Assembly: GCA_937864255.1 (NCBI GenBank)
Contig: CALMIT010000841.1
Span: 1-5,877, forward strand
Direction of reading: 5' to 3'
Length of the DNA stretch: 5,877 nucleotides
From: an uncultured Saprospiraceae bacterium
Lineage (GTDB): Bacteria > Bacteroidota > Bacteroidia > Chitinophagales > Saprospiraceae
Position numbers and translations under genes: made by a program. Positions 1 through 5,853 of this stretch are shown here, piece after piece. How positions within the stretch are numbered: position 1 is the stretch's first letter; each line of letters opens with the position of its first letter. A model generated the notes under the pieces. It made no database searches and had not been told where the DNA came from. It saw nothing but the letters and a program-made list of their open reading frames with translations.

Positions 1-1
1 C

Positions 2-1018
2 ACGGTGGTGGGCTGGGAAATGGGTCCACGTTTGTTTTTGCGCCCGCCCGAATTTTTGTGGCAGGAGGGGCACCCCCCCCACGCCACAAAAGAAGAAGCG
101 GTGGCAGAAACGCTTCAAATGCTGGATGTATATGCCAAATTTGCCGAAGAATGGATGGCTATGCCGGTCATCAAAGGAGTCAAAACAGTCAACGAGCGTT
201 TCGCCGGCGCTGAAGACACTTACACCATCGAGGCGCTGATGCAGGATGGCAAGGCTTTGCAATCGGGTACTTCACACTTTTTGGGACAAAATTTTGCGAA
301 AGCTTTTGACGTAAAATTTCTTAATGAAAATAACGAACAGGAGTACGTGTGGGCAACTTCCTGGGGAGTATCCACGCGCCTGATGGGCGGTCTAATCATG
401 ACGCATTCGGACGACGACGGACTGGTGTTGCCGCCTAAACTCGCGCCCATCCAGGTGGTTATCGTGCCGATACCGAAACCGAGAGCAGAACTGGATGAAG
501 CCGGCCAAAAAATAAAAAAAGCGCTCGAAGCCAAAGGCATCAGCGTAAAATACGACACAGACGATAAAAATCGTCCGGGCTTCAAATTTGCGGAATACGA
601 AATGCTCGGCGTGCCGGTGCGCCTGGGGCTGGGTATGCGTGATTTGGAAAACGGGCAGGTAGAAGTAGCCCGACGCGATACGAAGGAAAAGACTTTTCAG
701 CCTATTGAAGGCATTGAAAATTACATTGAAAAATTATTGGAAGAAATCCAGGAGAACCTGTTTAAAAAGGCGGCCGATTTTAGAAATCAACTGACCACTT
801 CGGTTGACAATTTTGATGATTTTCAAAAAGTGCTGGACGAAAAAGGCGGCTTCGTAAAGGCGCATTGGGACGGCACTACCGAAACGGAACTGAAAATCAA
901 AGAACTGACAAAAGCGACCATTCGCTGTATTCCGGTCGGCAATCCGCAGGAAGATGGCAAATGCGTTTTCTTCGGCAAGCCTTCCCGGCAAAGGGTTTTG
1001 TTTGCCAGAGCATATTAA
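2..1018 (+). CDS. proS: Prolyl-tRNA synthetase, 3' part (5' end outside window)
   Basis: Cytoplasmic class II synthetase that charges tRNA-Pro with proline using ATP. The frame is open from base 2 and lacks its start, so this is about the C-terminal two thirds. It is the archaeal/eukaryote-like (ProS type 3) form also common in Bacteroidota. Counting residues from base 5: motif 2 region with the LFLR..EFLWQEGH signature (10-23), the IEALM.DGKALQ.GTSH proline-site block (75-91), motif 3 region SWGVSTRLMGGLIMTH (119-134), anticodon-binding domain starting at APIQVVIVPI (147 to about 250), and a ProRS-C domain ending in the buried FARAY terminus (to 337). Of the four zinc cysteines of the Thermus enzyme only the one in KCVFFGKPS appears to remain; such loss is frequent in this branch. 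The first 85 bases carry odd G and P replacements (WEMGPR, LRPPEF, GHPPHAT) where the family has R and T/A; see findings. The stop TAA lies 115 bp before uppS. Confidence 0.97.
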   Translation, partial: TVVGWEMGPRLFLRPPEFLWQEGHPPHATKEEAVAETLQMLDVYAKFAEEWMAMPVIKGVKTVNERFAGAEDTYTIEALMQDGKALQSGTSHFLGQNFAKAFDVKFLNENNEQEYVWATSWGVSTRLMGGLIMTHSDDDGLVLPPKLAPIQVVIVPIPKPRAELDEAGQKIKKALEAKGISVKYDTDDKNRPGFKFAEYEMLGVPVRLGLGMRDLENGQVEVARRDTKEKTFQPIEGIENYIEKLLEEIQENLFKKAADFRNQLTTSVDNFDDFQKVLDEKGGFVKAHWDGTTETELKIKELTKATIRCIPVGNPQEDGKCVFFGKPSRQRVLFARAY

Positions 1019-1027
1019 ACAGGTTGC

Positions 1028-1062
1028 AGCCTTCAAAAGTACAGTGGTTAATTTTGAAGGCT
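1028..1062 (+). terminator. 11-bp inverted repeat after proS, possible terminator
   Basis: AGCCTTCAAAA (1028-1038) is perfectly repeated in inverse as TTTTGAAGGCT (1052-1062), giving an 11-bp stem with a 13-base loop, 9 bases after the proS stop. No T-run follows on the + strand, so it is not a canonical intrinsic terminator. Its place between proS and the uppS promoter-like box suggests a 3'-end or mRNA-stability hairpin. That role is inferred; the repeat itself is plainly visible. Confidence 0.45.
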
Positions 1063-1087
1063 ATCCCGCCTAAATCAGCACTTTTCT

Positions 1088-1095
1088 TAACTTTG
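1088..1095 (+). promoter_or_regulatory. Bacteroidota -7 box upstream of uppS
   Basis: TAACTTTG matches the Bacteroidota TAnnTTTG -7 consensus at every fixed position. It lies 38 bases before the uppS ATG and after the inverted repeat that ends proS, where a promoter is expected. No convincing TTTG -33 element is seen about 26 bases further upstream, so this is a partial match. If used, transcription would begin near 1101-1104. Confidence 0.4.
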
Positions 1096-1133
1096 GGCGA
1101 TTTTTTTCAAACCCTTGTTTTGCTGCTGTTTTG

Positions 1134-1880
1134 ATGAGTGATTTAAAATCCAGAATTCATCTCGAAAAATTGCCCAGACACGTCGCCGTGATAATGGACG
1201 GAAACGGGCGTTGGGCTAAGCAACACAACCGTCCGCGCGTTTTCGGACACCGCAACGGCGTCCGTGCCGTGCGCGAGATAACGGAAGCTGCGGCCGAACT
1301 CGGTATCGAATACCTCACGCTGTACGCCTTTTCGACCGAAAACTGGAATCGCCCGCAAAAAGAAGTGGAAGCCCTGATGCTTTTGCTCGTACAAACGCTC
1401 TACAAAGAAATTCAGACGCTAAATAAAAACAATATTCGCCTCAAAGCCATCGGCGATATTTCCAAATTACCGCCCAAAACGCGGCAGGCTTTGCTGGACG
1501 GAATTGAAAAAACCAGCGGCAACAAAAGGATGACCCTGGTGCTGGCGCTCAATTACAGCGCAAAGTGGGAATTGGTGGAAGCTGCAAAAAATCTTGCCGG
1601 ACAGGTGAAAAACGGCAGCATAGAAGTGGAAGATATTGACGAACAATTGTTTGCCTCCGCTTTGAGCACTGTAAATATACCCGATCCGGAATTGTTGATT
1701 CGCACCAGCGGCGAAACGCGACTGAGCAATTTTTTGCTGTGGCAATTGGCTTATGCTGAATTTTACTTTACACCGGTTTTTTGGCCGGATTTCGGAAAAG
1801 AAAATTTTTATGAAGCCATTTTAAATTACCAGCAACGGGAAAGAAGATTTGGAAAAACCAGCGAACAATTGGTGAAATAA
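1134..1880 (+). CDS. uppS: Isoprenyl transferase (undecaprenyl diphosphate synthase)
   Basis: Cytosolic, membrane-associated cis-prenyltransferase that adds isopentenyl units to farnesyl diphosphate to make the C55 lipid carrier for peptidoglycan and surface glycans. At 248 aa it is full length. Family motifs in order: HVAVIMDGNGRWAK (16-29, catalytic Asp22), GHRNG (His39), LYAFSTENWNRP (63-74: Phe66, Asn70, Arg73), Glu77, then LLIRTSGETRLSNFLLWQ (187-204: Arg190, Arg196, Ser198) and Glu209. These correspond to E. coli UppS residues four higher (Asp26, His43, Phe70, Asn74, Arg77, Glu81, Arg194, Arg200, Glu213), so the active site looks complete. One oddity is NYSAKW at 140-145, where Lys144 stands in for the usual Arg. 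The ATG at 1134 is preferred to the TTG at 1131; there is no Shine-Dalgarno, as is common in Bacteroidota. bamA follows, a frequent pairing in this phylum. Confidence 0.98.
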   Translation: MSDLKSRIHLEKLPRHVAVIMDGNGRWAKQHNRPRVFGHRNGVRAVREITEAAAELGIEYLTLYAFSTENWNRPQKEVEALMLLLVQTLYKEIQTLNKNNIRLKAIGDISKLPPKTRQALLDGIEKTSGNKRMTLVLALNYSAKWELVEAAKNLAGQVKNGSIEVEDIDEQLFASALSTVNIPDPELLIRTSGETRLSNFLLWQLAYAEFYFTPVFWPDFGKENFYEAILNYQQRERRFGKTSEQLVK

Positions 1881-1893
1881 AATACAACGCAAG

Positions 1894-1901
1894 TACATTT
1901 T
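1894..1901 (+). promoter_or_regulatory. Possible weak -7 box before bamA
   Basis: TACATTTT differs from the TAnnTTTG consensus only at the last base. A TTGG (1869-1872) lies about 27 bases upstream, centre to centre, close to the expected -33 spacing. It sits in the uppS-bamA gap and could give bamA its own transcript in addition to read-through from uppS. The region is AT-rich, so chance matches are easy. Confidence 0.22.
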
Positions 1902-1954
1902 TAGGACTCTCTTGAACAATGAAAATAAATACGTTTTGCGTGGATAGTGGAACG

Positions 1955-4519
1955 ATGAAAAAAATAGCCATGATGAGAAAATTGCAAAAAATTGCACTCC
2001 TCTTTTTTAGTATTTTGACTTTTTGCCCAGGGTATGCCCAAACCGGCGACGATACGCCGGCTATATTTGATTACTCCGAGCCGAAAGAATTTGAAATCGG
2101 CGGAATCACCGTGACGGGCGCCGAATACAGCGATGCCAACGCGCTGATTTCTATCGCGGGTTTTAGGGTAGGCGACAAAATAAGAATACCCGGTCCGGAA
2201 ACCCAGCGCGCGCTGAAAGCACTTTGGAAGCTCAGCCTTTTTGAGGATGTTCAGATTTTAAAAGAAAAAACCATCGGCGACGTGGTGTTTTTGGAAGTTC
2301 ACGTAAAAGAGCGCCCCCGCCTGTCTTTTCATTCTTTTAAAAATATTAAAAAATCTTACCACGACGACCTGAATGAGCAAATCAACAGGTACCTCGTGAA
2401 AGGCGGTATTGTGACCGAAAATATCAAAACCAATGCCCGCGCAGCCATTGAAAAATTTTACCGCGAAAAAGGCTATCTGGACATAAAAGTGAAAGTGGAG
2501 GAAATACCGGATGAAAAAATAGTGAATTCCATACGCCTCGTTTTTGAAGCTGATCCGGGCGACAGGATAAAAATTCAAAGTATCACTTTCACCGGAAACG
2601 AGAATATTAAAGATTCCAAATTGCGCAAGCAAATGGAAAACACGAAACGCAAATGGAAACTTTTCGCCACTTCGAAACTGGTGCGCAGCGAATACGAAGC
2701 CGATAAAAAGAAGATAGTTCAGTATTACAACAAAGTGGGATTCAGAGACGCCGCCATCGTGAGCGACAGTATCTGGAGGGGCAAAAACGGCGACCTTCGC
2801 ATCAATATGACTGTGAACGAGGGCAATCGCTATTATTTCAGAAATATCACCTGGAAAGGAAATTCCGTGTATGACGAAACGACGCTTGCGAATGTACTCG
2901 GCATTAAAAAAGGCGACGTGTATAATCAGGAAATGCTCGAAACCCGCCTGCGTTTCAGCCAGGACGGTCGCGACATCAGCACGTTGTACATGGACGACGG
3001 CTATCTGTTTTTCCAGGTAGATCCGACCGAAGTTGCTATCGCCGGCGATTCTTTGGATTTGGAAATAAGAATTTTTGAAGGTCCGCAGGCGACTATTGAT
3101 CGCGTGGTGATCAACGGCAACGACCGCACCCACGAACACGTAATCCGTCGCGAATTGCGCACCATTCCGGGTGAAAAATTCAGCCGCTCAGACATCATCC
3201 GATCGCAGCGTGAAATTGTAAACCTCGGCTATTTCAACCCTGAAAATCTTGGTATCAACACGCCCGTAAATCCGCAGCGCGGAACGGTGGACATCGAATA
3301 CACAGTCGAAGAAAAACCTTCCGACCAGTTGGAATTGTCAGCAGGCTGGGGCGGTATCGGCCGTGGCGTGATTGGCACTTTGGGCGTAGCATTTAATAAT
3401 TTTTCTTTGCGCAATATCAGCGACCCGTCCACATGGAGTCCGCTGCCGCAGGGCGACGGGCAGCGGTTTTCGGTGCGTGCGCAAACCAATGGTCGCTTTT
3501 TCCAATCCTACAATTTTTCATTTACAGAACCCTGGCTCGGCGGCAAAAAGCCCAACGCCTTTACCATAGCTGGCTTTTATACGCTTTTGACCAACGGCAT
3601 ACAAGCCAGCAGCGACAACTACGGCGCTTTGAGTATTGCAGGTTTGACGCTTTCTTTGGGTACGAGGTTGAAATGGCCGGATGATAACTTCGTCTCATCC
3701 ACAGCGCTGAATTTGCAGCGCATCAACCTGGATAACTGGGTGCAGGCGCTCTTTATTACCGACGACGGCGATATTGTGCGCGAAGGTCAGTTTTTTAATT
3801 TCAGCGTGAATCAGACTATCACGCGCAGCTCTATCAGCGATCCGCTCTTCCCGCGCAGCGGCTCGCCGGTTTCTTTGTCTGCGCCACCCCCCCTACCCCA
3901 CCCCCTTTTCCACCACGAAGATTATTCTATCAAACCCGTTGACCAGCGATACAAATTTTTGGAATACCACAAATGGAAGTTGAACGCCGAATGGTACAAT
4001 ACCATCGTAGATAAACTGGTATTGAAAATCGGCGCAAAAATCGGGATGATAGGCGCTTATAACCGCGAAGTCGGTATTTCGCCTTTCGAGCGTTTTCAGT
4101 TGGGCGGCGACGGGCTGAATAATCAATCCATCGGTCTGAATGTGGGCACGGAGATTATTTCCATGCGCGGCTACGAGGTGACGGACCTGCCCGCCAACAT
4201 CATAGCAAATATCAGCAACCAGGCAGTACCCACGCCGATTTACGACAAGTTTAATGTGGAATTGCGCTATCCGATCTCACTCAATCCGAGTTCGACGATT
4301 TATGTACTCGCTTTTGCGGAGGGCGCTAATGCCTGGCAGAGTTTCCGCGACTTCAATCCTTTTGATTTGAAACGGTCGGTGGGAATGGGTTTGCGGGTCT
4401 TCCTGCCCATGTTCGGTATGCTCGGTTTTGATTACGGTATCGGCTTCGACAAACCGAATGCCAGAACCTTTGCAGATTACGGCAACTTTAATATCATTCT
4501 GGGATTCGAGCCGGAGTAG
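1955..4519 (+). CDS. bamA: Outer membrane protein assembly factor BamA (Omp85)
   Basis: Central outer-membrane subunit of the BAM complex, which folds and inserts beta-barrel proteins. Counting from the ATG at 1955 (854 aa): a signal peptide with hydrophobic core IALLFFSILTF and a cut likely after PGYAQ; five periplasmic POTRA domains at about 45-122, 123-203, 204-291, 292-376 and 379-455, marked by ITVTGAEY, ITFTGNENI, ITWKGNSVY and VVINGNDRT; then a 16-strand-type barrel, about 458-854. The conserved L6 motif appears as MRGY (Arg738-Gly739-Tyr740). The frame is open from an ATG at 1919, which would add 12 residues ahead of the signal peptide; an ATG at 1973 would give an even more typical signal. 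The protein ends in ILGFEPE, not in an aromatic residue. A C-rich patch at residues 643-656 (APPPLPHPLFHHED) replaces an otherwise conserved barrel segment; see findings. It follows uppS on the same strand. Confidence 0.97.
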   Translation: MKKIAMMRKLQKIALLFFSILTFCPGYAQTGDDTPAIFDYSEPKEFEIGGITVTGAEYSDANALISIAGFRVGDKIRIPGPETQRALKALWKLSLFEDVQILKEKTIGDVVFLEVHVKERPRLSFHSFKNIKKSYHDDLNEQINRYLVKGGIVTENIKTNARAAIEKFYREKGYLDIKVKVEEIPDEKIVNSIRLVFEADPGDRIKIQSITFTGNENIKDSKLRKQMENTKRKWKLFATSKLVRSEYEADKKKIVQYYNKVGFRDAAIVSDSIWRGKNGDLRINMTVNEGNRYYFRNITWKGNSVYDETTLANVLGIKKGDVYNQEMLETRLRFSQDGRDISTLYMDDGYLFFQVDPTEVAIAGDSLDLEIRIFEGPQATIDRVVINGNDRTHEHVIRRELRTIPGEKFSRSDIIRSQREIVNLGYFNPENLGINTPVNPQRGTVDIEYTVEEKPSDQLELSAGWGGIGRGVIGTLGVAFNNFSLRNISDPSTWSPLPQGDGQRFSVRAQTNGRFFQSYNFSFTEPWLGGKKPNAFTIAGFYTLLTNGIQASSDNYGALSIAGLTLSLGTRLKWPDDNFVSSTALNLQRINLDNWVQALFITDDGDIVREGQFFNFSVNQTITRSSISDPLFPRSGSPVSLSAPPPLPHPLFHHEDYSIKPVDQRYKFLEYHKWKLNAEWYNTIVDKLVLKIGAKIGMIGAYNREVGISPFERFQLGGDGLNNQSIGLNVGTEIISMRGYEVTDLPANIIANISNQAVPTPIYDKFNVELRYPISLNPSSTIYVLAFAEGANAWQSFRDFNPFDLKRSVGMGLRVFLPMFGMLGFDYGIGFDKPNARTFADYGNFNIILGFEPE

Positions 4520-4536
4520 GTGCAGCGCTCATGTTT

Positions 4537-4561
4537 TTAAAAATGTCACCCCTTCGGGGTT
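4537..4561 (+). repeat. Outer left arm, REP-like unit 1
   Basis: Starts TTAAAAATGTC and carries the hairpin ACCCC-TTC-GGGGT (4548-4560; 5-bp stem, 3-base loop), followed by TTTCATCTT. Lying 17 bases after the bamA stop, it could serve as a weak bamA terminator. Confidence 0.85.
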
Positions 4562-4592
4562 TCATCTTGTGGCATCCGAGTCGGAGGTAGAA

Positions 4593-4621
4593 GGTTATAA
4601 TGCTTTCATCCCTTCGGGATT
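4593..4621 (+). repeat. Inner left arm, REP-like unit 2
   Basis: Hairpin ATCCC-TTC-GGGAT (4608-4620). It shares the 16-base core TCAYCCCTTCGGGRTT with unit 1; the two differences are paired with each other in the stem. Bases 4604-4621 are perfectly inverted at 4688-4705. Confidence 0.8.
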
Positions 4622-4687
4622 AGATGGCTGGCGGTGCAAACATAATCGCACGGGCTATTCCGATTTTGAAATGTAAAACATCAAAAA

Positions 4688-4716
4688 AATCCCGAAGGGA
4701 TGAAATAGCTATAACC
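4688..4716 (-). repeat. Inner right arm, REP-like unit 3
   Basis: Inverse copy of unit 2, with hairpin ATCCC-GAA-GGGAT at 4689-4701. The outward extension TATAACC (4710-4716) matches GGTTATA of the left arm, with four non-matching bases between. Confidence 0.8.
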
Positions 4717-4736
4717 CCAAATGGATAATCCATAAC

Positions 4737-4761
4737 AACCCCGAAGGGGTGACATTTTTAA
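4737..4761 (-). repeat. Outer right arm, REP-like unit 4, overlapping tnpA stop
   Basis: Perfect inverse copy of unit 1, with hairpin ACCCC-GAA-GGGGT at 4738-4750. Its outer end contains the TAA stop of the transposase (4758-4760, read on the - strand), so unit and gene end are physically joined. Confidence 0.85.
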
Positions 4762-5219
4762 TCCAGCCATTCAAACAAATACTTCCGGTCAAAAGGCACC
4801 TCAAACTTTTCCAAAAACTCCAGATACTCCTCCCGAAAGGTTTTACGCCGGTGGTGTGCCTCCTGATTCAAAATATATTGGTACACCCGCCCGACATGCG
4901 TATGTGAATAAGAAAACGCACCGTAGCCTCCCTGCCATTGAAACTTGCAAGACAACCAGTTTTGCTGGTTGATAAATTTGGAAGAATTGTTTTTAATATC
5001 GCGCACCAGGTCGGAAATAGACATGGCGGGCTTCAAACCGATAAAACAATGTACGTGATCCGCAACACCGTTGACGATAATCGGCTTGTGTCCTTTTTCT
5101 TTGATAATGCCCGAAATGTATTTGAAAACCTGCTCGCGCCAGGGCTTATGCAGCAAATTCTGCCTGCCTTTCACAGCAAAAACTACCTGGATATAAATTT
5201 GGGTGTAAGTACCGGCCAT
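4758..5219 (-). CDS. tnpA: IS200/IS605-type TnpA (Y1/HUH) transposase, RAYT-like
   Basis: Single-domain Y1 transposase that cuts and rejoins single-stranded DNA at hairpins through a 5'-phosphotyrosine link. At 153 aa it matches the usual length and looks intact. Visible motifs: the TYTQIYIQVVFAVKGRQ first strand (4-20), the metal-binding HUH pair in ADHVHCFIG (His55, His57), SDLVRDIKNNSS (69-80), WQGGYGAFSYS (95-105), and the catalytic Tyr115 in YILNQEAHH with Gln119 four residues on, as in IS608 TnpA. The C-terminal YLEFLEKFEVPFD...YLFEWLD block is typical of Bacteroidota members. There is no accessory tnpB. The stop overlaps the outermost REP-like repeat and all repeats lie on its 3' side, which suggests a domesticated REP-associated transposase over a freely moving IS; that assignment is inferred. 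It converges on bamA and lies downstream of tRNA-Ser on the same strand. Confidence 0.93.
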   Translation of the reverse strand: MAGTYTQIYIQVVFAVKGRQNLLHKPWREQVFKYISGIIKEKGHKPIIVNGVADHVHCFIGLKPAMSISDLVRDIKNNSSKFINQQNWLSCKFQWQGGYGAFSYSHTHVGRVYQYILNQEAHHRRKTFREEYLEFLEKFEVPFDRKYLFEWLD

Positions 5220-5235
5220 GTTTTAGTTAGTTTGT

Positions 5236-5255
5236 CCAGAGCCGGGCGGCTTCGG
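5236..5255. repeat. Imperfect hairpin between tnpA and tRNA-Ser
   Basis: CCAGAGCC (5236-5243) and GGCTTCGG (5248-5255) pair around a GGGC loop with one mismatch and one G-T pair. It lies 16 bases before the tnpA start on the - strand. It could be an element-end hairpin, an RNA fold in the tnpA leader, or part of the tRNA transcript end. On the + strand a T-rich stretch follows (TTTTTATTTT, 5259-5268), but no + strand gene needs ending there. Confidence 0.35.
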
Positions 5256-5273
5256 ATGTTTTTATTTTCATAC

Positions 5274-5280
5274 AAAAAAA
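5274..5280 (-). terminator. T-run after tRNA-Ser
   Basis: On the - strand a run of seven T begins four bases past the tRNA 3' end. With the stable tRNA fold just upstream it may end the tRNA transcript and separate it from tnpA. No separate hairpin lies between them, so the call is tentative. Confidence 0.3.
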
Positions 5281-5282
5281 TT

Positions 5283-5370
<88 letters not shown>

Positions 5371-5392
5371 GTCGTTTTTTCAAAGATGCCGA

Positions 5393-5400
5393 CAAAAATA
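5393..5400 (-). promoter_or_regulatory. Bacteroidota -7 box for tRNA-Ser
   Basis: Read on the - strand, TATTTTTG fits TAnnTTTG perfectly. It lies 22 bases before the first tRNA base, which would give a short leader that is later trimmed. A TTTG (5414-5417) upstream is too near (13-base spacer) to be an ideal -33 element. The region is T-rich, which lowers the weight of the match. Confidence 0.4.
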
Positions 5401-5406
5401 AAAAAG

Positions 5407-5421
5407 GTTTTTTCAAAAAAC
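5407..5421 (-). terminator. A/T hairpin with T-run after DUF983 gene
   Basis: On the - strand GTTTTTT-G-AAAAAAC is a perfect 7-bp inverted repeat, five bases past the DUF983 stop, followed by C and then TTTTTTATTTTT. It has the order of an intrinsic terminator, but the stem is nearly all A-T with a one-base centre, so it would be weak. Its T-run overlaps the tRNA -7 box. Confidence 0.3.
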
Positions 5422-5425
5422 GGGA

Positions 5426-5815
5426 TCAGGCGGATTTTGATTTGGACGGGTCGTAGCGCACGTTGATGTGGATCCAGATGACCCGCGCGAAGCGGAAGAA
5501 AAACACAAACAAAATCGCCAGCACAAACAGCAACAAACCAAACGACGCAAACAGACTCAAGCCCAGCACCCAATGCACTATCGCCACAAAACCCAGGCAA
5601 AAAAATCCGGTGAAAATGTAGCTCAAAAACATCGCGCCATAATAGAAGCCTGGCTCCGGCCAGTAGCTTTGCCGACAGTGGCTGCACTGCTGCGGCATTT
5701 CAAAAGGCTTCTGAAATGAAAAAGTACTGGTCTCAAACAAATCGCCCTCGTGGCAGCGCGGACATTTGAAATGCGCAATACTGTACAGCGGGTTTCCTTT
5801 TTTTATCAGGCTCAT
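5426..5815 (-). CDS. DUF983 family zinc-ribbon-like membrane protein
   Basis: A 129-aa inner-membrane protein of unknown function, full length for the family. The N-terminal cytosolic part has two cysteine pairs, CPRC (18-21) and CSHC (44-47), likely one zinc site, inside the pattern FKCPRCHEGDLF ... MPQQCSHC ... PEPGFYYGAMFLSY that marks the Bacteroidota DUF983 group. Two hydrophobic helices follow (about 58-82 and 84-108), then a basic tail RFARVIWIHINVRYDPSKSKSA. The ATG at 5815 starts just before the conserved part; no Shine-Dalgarno is seen. The tRNA-Ser gene lies downstream on the same strand and is unrelated in function. The family match comes from recognising the pattern; no biochemical role is proposed. 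Confidence 0.9.
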   Translation of the reverse strand: MSLIKKGNPLYSIAHFKCPRCHEGDLFETSTFSFQKPFEMPQQCSHCRQSYWPEPGFYYGAMFLSYIFTGFFCLGFVAIVHWVLGLSLFASFGLLLFVLAILFVFFFRFARVIWIHINVRYDPSKSKSA

Positions 5816-5838
5816 AAAATTTAGGTGACTGCTAAATG

Positions 5839-5853
5839 CGCCTTTTTGAGGCG
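5839..5853. repeat. Short hairpin upstream of the DUF983 gene
   Basis: CGCCT-TTTTG-AGGCG is a 5-bp stem with a 5-base loop, next to the AT palindrome TTAAAATTTTAA (5856-5867). It could be the end of a gene lying beyond the window or part of a leader. No clear -7 box is seen here for DUF983, and nothing else is recognisable in 5816-5877. Confidence 0.3.

Larger units (their letters stand above)
4537..4761. repeat. Nested inverted-repeat array with four REP-like hairpins
   Basis: The region between the convergent bamA and transposase genes folds back on itself. The outer arms, 4537-4561 and 4737-4761, are perfect 25-bp inverted copies. The inner arms, 4604-4621 and 4688-4705, are perfect 18-bp inverted copies and continue outwards with a four-base mismatch and then seven more matching bases (GGTTATA 4593-4599 against TATAACC 4710-4716). 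Each arm holds its own 13-base hairpin. Two smaller palindromes lie between arms: TCCGAGTCGGA (4575-4585) and ATGGATAATCCAT (4721-4733). The layout resembles a BIME, that is, paired REP elements in opposite orientation, next to a REP-associated tyrosine transposase. The hairpins could also stop transcripts of both convergent genes. The repeat structure is certain; its relation to the transposase is inferred from adjacency. Confidence 0.85.

Noticed and set aside
865..1134. An 89-codon + strand frame bridging proS and uppS
   Set aside because: Most of it overlaps the C-terminal domain of proS in another frame and it has no recognisable content.
2258..3139. A 293-codon open frame on the - strand inside bamA
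   Set aside because: It is antisense to the clear POTRA-coding region, is rich in Phe, His and Val as expected for a shadow frame, and matches no family I recognise.
4587..4590. GTAG tetranucleotide known from REP units in other bacteria
   Set aside because: It occurs once, about 18 bases from the nearest hairpin, and has no counterpart at the other units, so it is likely chance.
4537..4761. CRISPR array
   Set aside because: The repeats are inverted pairs of two types with unequal spacing, not direct repeats with uniform spacers, and no cas genes are near.
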